DNA of 22,185 bases from Asparagopsis taxiformis (lineage: Eukaryota > Rhodophyta > Florideophyceae > Bonnemaisoniales > Bonnemaisoniaceae), in assembly GCA_030407315.1 (NCBI GenBank), contig JALQPE010001105.1, forward strand, positions 1 through 22,185, written 5' to 3'. Positions 8,934 to 17,132 of this stretch are shown here, piece after piece (positions within the stretch are counted from its first letter, which is position 1; each line of letters starts with the position of its first letter). A program made the translations under genes and the position numbers. The notes below the pieces were generated by a model, which did not search any database, was not told the origin of the DNA, and saw only the letters and a program-made list of their open reading frames with translations.

Positions 8934-9625
8934 GGTAAGTTTATTCCTTTTATCATTTCTCCTAATTTAGCAACTTCATTAAGATTTTACCAACAATCCC
9001 CATAGTAACTTGACTTTATCTGGATCTAAAGAAAGAGTTATTGCTAAATTTAAAACAGTCGAAATCAAAATGTTTTTCCAGTCAGTTTTTCTGGAAGCTC
9101 TTTCGGAAGCTGATATTAAATATTCTATTCTTTCTTTAAGTATTTTTTGTTGTCCTTCAAGAAGATCAAAATTCTCAATTATTAATTTTTCCGTTTCTAT
9201 TAAGCCTTCCTTTAAAAAATTCAATTCATTTTTTGTAAAAGGTTCGTCCTATCGAAATCGATATTCTCAATATTTATAAATTCAGAAGAACCACTTATCC
9301 ACTCTTGAAATTCGTCCGTTTCATCAGCTTCAAAAATAAATTCCTTTAATTCATTCTTTATCCATAATTTAAATTGTCCAAGAATTTGCTCAAAGGTTAA
9401 CCAATTTTGCTTAATTTCTTTTCCTGAAAAATTAGGGTTGAATAAAGTTTTAGTGTAAGTAAAATAATGGAAATCAGTATCCATTTGGTTAATTATAAAC
9501 CTCATCTTACTATCCCTGTAAGTCAGAATGGTCGAATTTCCAGACTCTCTAATTTTGAAATCTTCATTTTTGAAACCCTGTTCAATGAAAAAACTCGGCA
9601 ATTCATTTTTATATTTTTTAAGCAT
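8930..9625 (-). CDS. Hypothetical accessory protein with hydrophobic C-terminal segment, frameshifted
   Basis: ATG at 9625 gives MLKKYKNELPSFFIEQGFKN, then RESGNSTILTYRDSKMRF, NWLTFEQILGQFKLWIKNEL and an acidic stretch. A missing base near 9245 moves the frame to EPFTKNELNFLKEG, a charged helical stretch (LIETEKLIIENFDLLEGQQ, LKERIEYLISASERASRKTD) and a tail WKNILISTVLNLAITLSLD that could be membrane-associated. The printed frame stops at 8979, but one base shift near 8985 continues with NLNEVAKLGEMIKGIN to a stop at 8930, which I take as the true end. About 230 residues. I do not recognise a named family. It lies directly upstream of the TIR gene on the same strand, so co-transcription is possible. 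Confidence 0.6.
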
Positions 9626-9727
9626 AGATTTGAATTTCTAATTTACCATGACAATCACATAAACCCAATCAGGTTCATATATTCTCTACAAAATGACGAA
9701 ATGATGTTTACAAAGTGAAGTAGGGGT

Positions 9728-9761
9728 ATGGTGAAAATAGCATTTTATTTTTAAACACCAT
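9728..9761 (-). terminator. Hairpin after the SGNH gene, possible terminator
   Basis: Outer arms ATGGTG (9728-9733) and CACCAT (9756-9761) pair 6 of 6; inner arms AAAATA (9734-9739) and TATTTT (9746-9751) pair 6 of 6 with a small bulge. It lies about 35 bases past the SGNH stop codon on the minus strand. No long T-run follows, so termination is uncertain. Confidence 0.35.
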
Positions 9762-9794
9762 GAGAGTGCGCTGTTTTTTATAGGACGTTTTTAC

Positions 9795-10533
9795 TTATTG
9801 TTTTTCCTCATTTTGAGAAATGGCGTCATAATAGCGATCGGCAACCACTTTGGCACCAGCTTCATTATAATGCACATTATCGGCCATATAATCATCGGTC
9901 CAATCGGTCGACATGTTTACCACAATAACTTTTGAAGTCGCATCGGTTTGTTGTGTTCCTACATTGGTAATACCACTATTAAACTCGCTAAAAATTGTAG
10001 TCACTTCTGTAGTCATGATGTTAGATCGCCCCGGCGCTATTTGCTCTAAGAAAATCGTAACATTACTATTGTTACTCTGCAGAAGATCGATAATTTGATT
10101 AATGTTAGCAATGGTATTGGATACGGATACATTGCCTAACAAATCGTTACCGCCAATACCCAGCAGGACCACATCGGGGGTTCCTGTAGAAAGGGCAGCA
10201 GTAAGATTATCCAAAACATCTTGTGTTTAAAACCACTAACCCCAGCATGATCATTATCAAAGCTCATGTTCATAAATTGGGGATAGGAAGCCTGGTCGGC
10301 AAGAGGACCTATAAAATCAAAATTCCAGCTGTTGGTCACCAGGTTTTCCATAGTTCGTAGCGGTAGCTCTCATATTGGGGTCTGGCGCCTTGTACTCTGG
10401 AATCGCCTAAGGTTAAAATTTTTAGTCCATTACCACTTGAGGGAGGGGGTGTAGTAGTATCATCACTTGAACAGGATAGGATGGATAATAATCCAATGTA
10501 CAGTACTAATTTTAATTTTGTAGTTATTCTCAT
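9795..10533 (-). CDS. SGNH/GDSL-family hydrolase lipoprotein, frameshifted
   Basis: Esterase-fold hydrolase, probably anchored in the envelope. MRITTKLKLVLYIGLLSILSC at the ATG at 10533 is a lipoprotein signal with lipobox LSC followed by SSDD and a TTTPPP linker. Block I is ILTLGDSRVQG with the nucleophile Ser in GDS. After a break near 10345 come NSWNFDFIGPL and DNDHAGVSGF; after another near 10222, VVLLGIGGNDLL (block III, with Asn) and finally DNVHYNEAGAKVVADRYY (block V, Asp-x-x-His). All four SGNH residues are therefore present over about 246 residues. Substrate cannot be told from the sequence; relatives act on acetylated sugars, acyl esters or lysophospholipids. Confidence 0.85.
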
Positions 10534-10547
10534 TTTTTTGTTTTAAT

Positions 10548-10724
10548 GTGAGTTCGACATAAGAAAATTTACGTCAGTCAGAGTGATTTTCGATAGAAAA
10601 TTGTATCGAAGACAAGTAAATTTTCAAGCAAAAGCCTAATTTCGATACAATTTTTCTCCGTTTTACTATGAAAAATCACTCAATTTGACGGCTTTTTAGA
10701 ACTAAATTTTTACATCGAATTCAC
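10548..10724. repeat. 177-bp palindromic intergenic element
   Basis: Nested inverted repeat: GTGAGTTCGA (10548-10557) / TCGAATTCAC (10715-10724), 9 of 10; ACGTCA (10571-10576) against TGACG (10686-10690); GAGTGATTTT (10581-10590) / AAAATCACTC (10672-10681), 10 of 10; ATTGTATCGAA (10600-10610) / TTCGATACAAT (10641-10651), 11 of 11. The loop holds TTTTCAAGCAAAAG. From memory, very similar palindromes with a TTGTATCGA core are scattered between genes in Flavobacteriaceae. It fills the spacer between the EthD-family gene and the SGNH gene; no gene lies in the 307 bases between them. Confidence 0.8.
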
Positions 10725-10840
10725 GTTATTTTAAAAGGTTTTGTAGTAAAACAGGCCAATGATGTTTTACCCTACCAAAAAAATGAAAAAGGTTTTAAAG
10801 AGGGGAATATATGCAGCAATAAGTTAACTGCAACAGGGAT

Positions 10841-11247
10841 TTATTTTACTATTTCACTAATCTGCACAACAGGTTGGATATTAGTATAGTTAGGGATGTC
10901 ACCCACAATTTTCTCAGCGTTAGGGGCAAAAGCTTCTTGATACGATGTAAGGGTGTCGAAGTATAAATACCCAATTGCCAGATAGGGTACAGGTTCGTCT
11001 GGAGTTCTACCAGCAAGTCCTTATCAATTTTAAACTGCTTTAGTGCACCACCAAATAGATCGCTAAGCATAGGCATATGTTTGTTGGCATAGTAGTCCAT
11101 ATCAAATGTTTTTCCATCGCCATTTGGATATAGGATCGTTACTTTAATCATACCTTTTTTGATTTCAGTATCTGCTGATATTTTTGGTTGGTGGCTTGTA
11201 AAAAGAGTTAGGGTAACCAGGGTGATCAAGATGATTTTTATATTCAT
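10841..11247 (-). CDS. EthD-family small protein with signal peptide, frameshifted
   Basis: EthD proteins are small dimeric ferredoxin-like (dimeric alpha-beta barrel) proteins, first described in ether-degradation clusters; most have no known substrate. ATG at 11247 gives MNIKIILITLVTLTLFTSHQ, a hydrophobic export signal that is unusual in this family. The domain follows: MIKVTILYPNGDGKTFDMDYY and KHMPMLSDLFGGALKQF, with the diagnostic YYxxKHMP. A missing base near 11018 shifts the frame to GLAGRTPDEPVPYLAIGYLYF, EAFAPNAEKIVGDIPNYTN and QISEIVK, ending at 10841. About 135 residues, the normal EthD length plus signal. Confidence 0.85.
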
Positions 11248-11400
11248 GGTGTAAAGATTTAATGATTTTTAAAGCGTTGATGTTCTAGCTCAAGGCTTCT
11301 ACATAAATGCATACTAATATACCAAAAATATAGCCATACTCATTACTAGTTAAGGCATTGGGAGATTTTGTTAGTCAGTCGATTCTAAAGGTTTTGTAAA

Positions 11401-11916
11401 TTAAATAATTGCAGGTAAAGAGACGTTTTGACTAATTTCTGTACGCCAAACTTGTTTTTTTCCAGCGCAAATGCTACAAAGTTCTTTTTTGCGTATACCA
11501 GGCCATATAGCATATAAAGGATATAATATGATCATGATTGCAACACATATAGGATATACAAAAATAGACAGTAGTATCCAGCCCAATTGATTACCTAAAT
11601 AAAATTTTTCAAGTCGATCGGCGCAAAATGCCTGTTTGCAATGATTTGGACCATCTATGGGCCAAAATGCAAAGTTGATGACGCGCTCTAGTATCGTCCA
11701 ATACCAATTGTACTTTTTTGGAGCAGTTTCTGAGAAGAACCCCACTCTTGCTGAAATCGTACTGTCAGGATTTCCGAAAGCAAAAGCATTGCCCAGTTGA
11801 TCTATTGCTATCAGTACTCCGTATAACCACTTTATATCTTTATGTTTTGGTGTTTTACCACAATCATATGGTAATTTTTGAAAGCCCCGTGTGTTCTCTT
11901 TTTGTTGTAGTTTCAT
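11401..11916 (-). CDS. Membrane protein with DQLxN...GxPDxTxSxR motif, function unknown
   Basis: Intact 171-residue protein from ATG 11916. Residues 39-57 carry D-Q-L-G-N, then G-N-P-D-S-T-I-S-x-R; residues 92-93 are His-Cys in NHCKQAF. I remember this combination from short uncharacterised proteins in proteobacteria and phages, with no assigned role. Here it is extended by a long hydrophobic segment (about 111-139, LGWILLSIFVYPICVAIM onward), a CSIC pair at 147-150 and a polar tail. It sits alone between an EthD-family gene and the HEPN-like gene. Call of membrane protein is from the sequence; any phage link is inference. Confidence 0.65.
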   Translation of the reverse strand: MKLQQKENTRGFQKLPYDCGKTPKHKDIKWLYGVLIAIDQLGNAFAFGNPDSTISARVGFFSETAPKKYNWYWTILERVINFAFWPIDGPNHCKQAFCADRLEKFYLGNQLGWILLSIFVYPICVAIMIILYPLYAIWPGIRKKELCSICAGKKQVWRTEISQNVSLPAII

Positions 11917-12056
11917 AACTGATTATTTAATTATTTGGTATGGGTGGAGATTATATAGATGACTCCAATAGCTGCACAATTGGTAAATAAGATGTATAAG
12001 AATTGAAGCGTACTAAAACTCTAGATAGTATTAGTAACCCTTTTGTTTAAGTAATT

Positions 12057-12679
12057 TTATAATTCTATTGTTCTCAAAAATCTTAAGATCTTATTTCCGA
12101 CTTCAATGATTTCAAGAATATTTCTATCGGTTACAGGAAAATCTCTGCCATGAATAACTTTATTTCTTATATCCCAATAATCTCCAAATAACTCGACAAC
12201 TTCATTGGTTACTATATTTTCTATATTTAGCTTTTGAATGATTTTCAATGCCGATAAAGGTACCTTTGAGTCATTTTCTATTTTGGAAGCATATATTTTA
12301 TCCAACAATTTTTCTAATTCAACGGATACAAAAATTAATGCTGCTTTAGGATTACTTAACTTCTCTGCTAGATTAATTTGAAAATCACTTGTTAGATCAT
12401 TAAGTTTTAATTTTTTATCTATACTTAATTCTATTCCATCTTCAAGAACCTGAACTTTATCTGATAACTCATGAGCTTTTTCGGATAATGTTATGCTACC
12501 CCAAGGAAGAGGAAACTTAGTTATTCTTCCGATGAGCTCTTCCCAGTTTTTAATAAGAATAATTATTGTACAAAAAATAAACAGTCCAATAGTTGGTCCG
12601 TCTATTTTTAACTCAGGTTTAAAAAGTTGTAATACAATTAAACCAAATCCAGAATTGATATTATATATTTCATCTTCAT
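12057..12679 (-). CDS. Membrane-anchored HEPN-like protein, start frameshifted
   Basis: One open frame runs without a stop from 12690 to the stop at 12057, about 207 residues. Near the N terminus are two hydrophobic stretches (GFGLIVLQLF and GPTIGLFIFCTIIILIK), then a charged linker (LSEKAHELSDKVQVLEDG). The C-terminal half is helical and holds ALIFVSVELEKLLDKI and GDYWDIRNKVIHGRDF; RNKVIH is an R-x4-H motif of the HEPN type, shared by RNase and pseudo-HEPN proteins. RNase activity is not shown. No ATG lies in this frame; ATG 12679, right after the stop of the upstream gene, fits if one indel lies within the next 20 bases. Probably one transcript with the upstream gene. Confidence 0.6.
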
Positions 12680-13075
12680 CTAATTTTCTCTATACCAAAT
12701 TATTGATTCAGTAAAGACCAGATTACCTTTAACAAGCTTCAATCCATGTTTTAATTCAATTGTACTTTTTTCAATAATTAATTGATAATTATATGGAATA
12801 TCAGAGAGTTCAATTCGGGATTCAAAACATAGCTCACCATCAGTTGTTGCTGTAGTAATGGCATAACTTTTTATCATCCCATCACAAATAGATACGTGCT
12901 CATCATATATTGCTATTTTAACTTTGTCAAAATCGAAATTGTTTTTAGAATTGTCGCTATATGATTTACCTTCTTCTCCATTTATTATGCATATGTATCC
13001 AGAATCAAAATTGCATTGTGCATAGGAATGTAATCCTAAAAGAATTAATGTCTGTAGTAAAATAATCTTTTTCAT
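12680..13075 (-). CDS. Small secreted hypothetical protein
   Basis: Intact 131 residues from ATG 13075. MKKIILLQTLILLGLHSYAQ is a typical flavobacterial signal peptide. The mature part has a pair of early cysteines (CNFDSGYIC), later VSICDGMIKSY and GELCFESRIELSDIP, so four cysteines could form disulfides, and a beta-rich C terminus (YQLIIEKSTIELKHG). I do not recognise the family. Its stop codon touches the start region of the HEPN-like gene, which suggests the two are translated from one message. Confidence 0.65.
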   Translation of the reverse strand: MKKIILLQTLILLGLHSYAQCNFDSGYICIINGEEGKSYSDNSKNNFDFDKVKIAIYDEHVSICDGMIKSYAITTATTDGELCFESRIELSDIPYNYQLIIEKSTIELKHGLKLVKGNLVFTESIIWYREN

Positions 13076-13203
13076 CCTACTTTGTTTTCGATGTTATTAT
13101 TATACGATTATACTTGCTTTTATAAGCTTTTAAGTAGGATAAGGTGTTAAGGGTAATGCTTTGATATTAAATCACTTATATTAATACGTCAAATATATAT
13201 TCA

Positions 13204-13247
13204 ATATCACCCAAATAAAATACCCAATACAAGGTATTTTGGGATAT
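13204..13247. promoter_or_regulatory. Imperfect inverted repeat upstream of the methyltransferase
   Basis: Core arms AAAATACC (13217-13224) and GGTATTTT (13233-13240) pair 8 of 8 around an 8-base loop; CCC (13210-13212) / GGG (13241-13243) and ATAT (13204-13207) / ATAT (13244-13247) extend it with bulges on the left arm. It is about 55 bases upstream of the probable start. It could be an operator or an RNA hairpin. Confidence 0.35.
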
Positions 13248-13301
13248 CAAAGGCTTTAAAAACAATTTGGCGTACCTTCGTTAGCGCAAGCTATAGTATT
13301 G

Positions 13302-13980
13302 ATGAAGAAGAAAGACGAGGATACAACCAAAAGAATAAAAAGCCATGGCCCACCAAAGATGCGATGGAGCAGATTTATGAAAAGAACCTTTGGGGCGGAG
13401 ATACGTCCGATTTTTATTCAGGTAAGGGATCGCATGATCCTGAAATCGTAACCCCTTATATCAATGTGGTTACCTCGTTTTTGACTTCTTTTAAGCACCC
13501 TATTACAGTATGTGATTTAGGCTGTGGGGACTTTAATGTAGGTGCTGCACTGGTAAAGCATACACAGCAATATGTTGCAGTTGATATCGTTGCAGCTCTT
13601 ATAGTACGCAACAGAGAAAAGTTTACAGCAAAAATTTAGAATTCCACTGCTTGGATATGGCAACCGATGATTTGCCTAAGGGTGATTGTGCCTTAGTTAG
13701 ACAAGTGTTACAACATCTATCAAATGCCGAAGTAGAACGTATACTCCATAAACTTACAGCTTTTAAATATGTTATTTTAACTGAGCATGTCCCCGTTGGA
13801 GATTTTGTGCCTAATAAAGACATTATTTCAGGTCAGGGAATCAGACTAAAGAAACAAAGTGGTTTAGACCCATTAGCCCCGCCATTTAACATGAAAGTAA
13901 AAGAAGAAAAACAATTATTGTCGCTTCCGCTAAAGGATAATAAAGGAGTAATACGTACTACATTGTATACTGTTTTTTAA
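13302..13980 (+). CDS. Class I SAM-dependent methyltransferase, frameshifted
   Basis: Rossmann-fold methyltransferase; motif I reads TVCDLGCGDFNVGAAL, followed by YVAVDIV (motif II, acidic residue at the end of strand 2). After a missing base near 13637 come FHCLDMATDDLPKGDCALVRQVLQHLSN (motif IV with QVLQHL in place of the common DVLEHV) and YVILTEHVP. N-terminal LWGGDTSDFYSGKGSHDPEIV is typical of a flavobacterial family of unknown substrate. First ATG in the main frame is 13364, but coding-like sequence (GYNQKNKKPWPTKDAM) precedes it. ATG 13302 fits if one base is lost in an A-rich run near 13335, so I use it. It converges on the antiporter with 14 bases between. Confidence 0.85.
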
Positions 13981-13994
13981 ATGAAATCACGCCC

Positions 13995-15280
13995 TTAATT
14001 TTCCATATTTTCCAGAATCAATTCTTCTGAATCATTAACCAACCCTATTCGATGAGCTTGTAGGCGAATAAGAGGACCAGCAACAATAGAAGAAAGAAGT
14101 GCTGCAAATACAATGGCTACAAATATTGCTTGTCCGATTAATTGCAATTCAAGAGCAAGCGAAGCTACTACAATTTCCATAGCTCCACCAGGGATAAATA
14201 TCAACCCCATTAATAAGGATAGTTTTGTAGATTGTTTGCCTAACCTGGCACCAATCAAAGCACCTATAAATTTACCTAAAATAGCAACCCCGGTAAAGAT
14301 CACCGTGGGCCATACTTCCAGTCCCAATAAGAAATCGATTTTAAGACCTAATGTAGCGAAGAAAAGCGGGACAAAGATCGCATGCAGCGTTTCAGAAACA
14401 CTATTACGTAGACCTGAGGACACACTTTTTGCGCTACCTACCATGATCCCTGCAAGAAAGAAACCTAAAATTGCATGAATACCCAACCACTGTGTGATTG
14501 CTCCGCAAAGCAATCCTGCACTAACGATTAAGGTCTGGGATGCAGCCGGCTGTGCCAATGAAGTTTTTTCAACACGATGCAGGGCAGCACTCAATAATTT
14601 ACCACCAAAAGCAATAGTGATGAAAACAAAACCAGTAATACCTAATGCAGTGCCAATCAATTCTACAACACTTATAGTCTCTGAAGTAATTAGCGACATC
14701 ACCACAGCGAATAAGAACCATCCAAATAGATCATTGATAGCACAAGCTGAAAGTGCCAGGGAGCCCTCAGGAGTAGTACTTATTTTAAGATCTGCAAGTG
14801 CCCGCGCTACAACAGATATTGCAGTTATCGATCCTGCTACCGATAAGAACAGGGCAAATGATTGATGGGTTGCCTGCTTCCCCAATACATCGAATCAAGA
14901 GAGTAAAATATAGGATATCCAATGGCAAACGGAACTAAAACCCCCACAATACCAATTAGAATAGCGGCCCGGCCTTTACGCAGTGCATGCCCGACGTTTA
15001 CATGAAACCCCGAAGAAAGTAAAAGAAAGAAAACTCCAAGCCATGATGCTGTATCCAACATGGTCCATTGCGTATCATCTAGCGGAAAGAACCAAGCATG
15101 TAAAGAAGGCGATAAACGACCAAATAACGTAGGGCCCAATATAATACCGGCCATAATTTCGCCTGCAAGAGCAGGTATTTTTATAGCTTCACATATTGCA
15201 CTTAAGGTTCGTGCGCACCCCAAAAGAATAAGAACTTGCAGAAGGAAAAGTAAGATGTGATTTTCGTCTATGTGATGCAT
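13995..15280 (-). CDS. Monovalent cation:proton antiporter, CPA2 family, frameshifted
   Basis: Inner-membrane exchanger of Na+ or K+ for protons. ATG 15280 gives MHHIDENHILLFLLQVLILLG, then IPALAGEIMAGIILGPTLFG, the signature of the Kef/CPA2 first helices. After a break near 14886: FLSVAGSITAISVVARAL and ALSACAINDLFGWFLFAVV, where the ion-binding pair is Asn-Asp; then GAITQWLGIHAILGFFLAGIM, FFATLGLKIDFLL and LIFIPGGAMEIVVASLAL. About 428 residues with roughly twelve hydrophobic helices and no C-terminal TrkA domain. An ND pair in this fold usually goes with electroneutral exchange, DD with electrogenic. Confidence 0.9.
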
Positions 15281-15336
15281 ATACTATTTTATTTCTATTA
15301 AACACAATACATAAATCGATGTGATTTAGTCGTAAA

Positions 15337-15724
15337 TTATTCTGATTTGATCTTATGACTATAAATAGAGGGGATATCCAAACCTCAAGGATTTTACCAT
15401 CAACGATACGCCATACAACTACAACATCAATGGTTGTTTGCTTACCTTCATAGGGTGTTTCGTGTTTCTATGTATCACTACAAGTTCATTTCCAATCGGG
15501 GTGGCAGAAACGAGATTCACTTTAAATGTTTCTTTGGTTTGCTTTCTTATCTTTTGAAAGAAGGATTTGAAACCTTCACTCCTACATAGTCTCCATGTAT
15601 ATCGGGGAGTTTAGGGTTAAAATAATGAAATATGGCATCAGGACCTATTACATCTGAGGATCCGGTTATATTGGTGGGGTCAAATTTTTGTAAAAACTGC
15701 AATATTGGGATGTTCTGTATTCAT
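15337..15724 (-). CDS. NTF2/SnoaL-like protein, heavily frameshifted
   Basis: Cone-shaped NTF2-like fold, about 129 residues. The ATG at 15724 gives MNTEHPNIAV; across several breaks one can follow FDPTNITGSSDVIGPDAIFHYF, NPKLPDIHGDYVG, FKSFFQKI, FKVNLVSATPIGNELVVIH and TIDVVVVWRIVDGKILEVW, then an end at KSE. The PDAIFHYFNPKLPDIHG and VWRIVDGKI blocks match SnoaL_2-type sequences. At least four indels, more than most genes here, so true decay cannot be ruled out. The intact NTF2-like gene 15840-16217 lies immediately upstream, on the same strand. Confidence 0.6.
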
Positions 15725-15839
15725 AACACGACTTCTTTTGAATTGAGATACTTTTGCTAATCTCAATAGAAGTCCGGTTAATTACAATGATTTTTATCAG
15801 GTTGCCTTATGACTTTTTTTGCTTTGCCAGTATTTTGGT

Positions 15840-16217
15840 TTAATACATGGTATTGTCATTTGCTGATGTTTTTGGGATTTGTTGGATGGCATCCCAATGT
15901 TCTATGATCTTTCCGTGTTCATCAAATCTAAAGAAATCCATAGTTACATATTGATCATCTCCGGGCCAGGTTTGGTGGGTATGTAGCGAAACCAGATCGC
16001 CTTCGCCAATACATCTTACAAATTCAATGGATTTATCAGGGTATTCGTTCTGCATGCGTTCAAAATATTCAATGAATCCGTGCTTACCGTCTTTAACGTC
16101 TGGATTGTGTTGTATGTATTCGCTACCTACATACTTTTCTATTGCAGCTTTAGGGTTGCCTTCATATGCCATTTTATAGAAGGCAATTGCATTGTTTTTG
16201 TTGTTTTTAAGGTTCAT
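15840..16217 (-). CDS. SnoaL-like polyketide-cyclase-fold protein (COG4922 type)
   Basis: Intact 125-residue protein from ATG 16217. It shows AIAFYKMAYEGNPKAAIEKYV, then YIQHNPDVKDGKHGFIEYF, GDLVSLHTHQTWPGDDQYV and FFRFDEHGKIIEHWDAIQQIP, the standard blocks of this group, with the conserved HNP and EHWD. Members are annotated as SnoaL-like aldol-condensation enzymes, but their reaction is mostly unknown. It is 30 bases downstream of the cysM stop on the same strand and may be read with it. Confidence 0.9.
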   Translation of the reverse strand: MNLKNNKNNAIAFYKMAYEGNPKAAIEKYVGSEYIQHNPDVKDGKHGFIEYFERMQNEYPDKSIEFVRCIGEGDLVSLHTHQTWPGDDQYVTMDFFRFDEHGKIIEHWDAIQQIPKTSANDNTMY

Positions 16218-16247
16218 ATAAGAGAAGTTTTGTATTTGTATTTAAAA

Positions 16248-17132
16248 CTACTCAAAAAGATCCGAACTTAGATATCGATCTCCGCGATCACAGATAATGG
16301 CTACCAGTACTCCGCTTTCGAGTGTTTCGGCTAGTTTTAAAGCAGCCGTAACGGCACCACCGCTACTCATACCAGAAAACACACCTTCTTCCTTAGCTAA
16401 TCTTTTAGCCATAGTTGTGGCTTCTTCCTGGCTTACTTCGATGACTTGATCTACTTTGGCCGGGTTAAAAATTTTGGGTAAGTATTCTACAGGCCATTTT
16501 CTAATTCCTGGAATTCTGGATTCATCGGTGGGTTGTACTCCTACAATTTGCACCTTTTCTGATTGTTCTTTCAGATAAGTAGAAGTTCCCATAATTGTTC
16601 CTGTTGTCCCCATGGACGAGACAAAATGGGTGACTTTACCTTCGGTATCTCTCCAAATTTCGGGTCCCGTGGTTTTATAGTGCGCTTTCCAATTATCATC
16701 GTTAGCAAATTGATTGAGCATCACATAACCCTCGTTATTTACTTTGGCCTCAGCATAATCACGAGCGCCTTCGATTCCAACATCTGCAGAGGTCAATGTA
16801 ACTTTAGCTCCATAAGCGCGCATGGTTTGAACACGTTCTTTAGTTGAATTTTCTGGCATGACCAGCTCAATATCAAGTTCAAATATTCCGGCAATCATAG
16901 CCAGTGCGATTCCTGTATTACCACTAGTAGCTTCAATAAGTTTGGTGTTCTGATCTATATCACCGCGATCTAGGGCAGATTTGATCATATTATAGGCTGC
17001 TCGGTCTTTTACACTTCCTCCAGGGTTATGACCTTCGAGTTTTAAGTATAAGGTAATATTTGGATTATCTATTAATGAAGTAGCCTTTACTAAAGGCGTA
17101 TTTCCGATAAGGTCTAGAATGCTATGCGTCAT
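16248..17132 (-). CDS. cysM: Cysteine synthase B
   Basis: PLP enzyme that makes cysteine from O-acetylserine and sulfide (or thiosulfate). Intact, 294 residues. The PLP lysine is K42 in NPGGSVKDRAA; the substrate loop is ATSGNTGIALAM (S70-G74); the phosphate-binding region is SSMGTTGTIMGT; the C terminus has SGMSSGGAV and IICDRGDRYLSSDLF. The D-R-G-D-R-Y-L-S end and short length favour CysM over CysK. Its ATG shares one base with the cysE stop (TAATG), which implies translational coupling with cysE. Confidence 0.95.
   Translation of the reverse strand: MTHSILDLIGNTPLVKATSLIDNPNITLYLKLEGHNPGGSVKDRAAYNMIKSALDRGDIDQNTKLIEATSGNTGIALAMIAGIFELDIELVMPENSTKERVQTMRAYGAKVTLTSADVGIEGARDYAEAKVNNEGYVMLNQFANDDNWKAHYKTTGPEIWRDTEGKVTHFVSSMGTTGTIMGTSTYLKEQSEKVQIVGVQPTDESRIPGIRKWPVEYLPKIFNPAKVDQVIEVSQEEATTMAKRLAKEEGVFSGMSSGGAVTAALKLAETLESGVLVAIICDRGDRYLSSDLFE

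Noticed and set aside
12493..12714. 73-residue plus-strand frame
   Set aside because: Antisense to the HEPN-like gene, whose frame stays open for more than 200 codons on the other strand.
14113..14865. Two plus-strand frames of 121 and 123 residues within the antiporter
   Set aside because: Antisense shadows of a transmembrane gene; the minus strand carries the full CPA2 signature.
16563..16847. 94-residue plus-strand frame within cysM
   Set aside because: Antisense shadow of an intact cysM.
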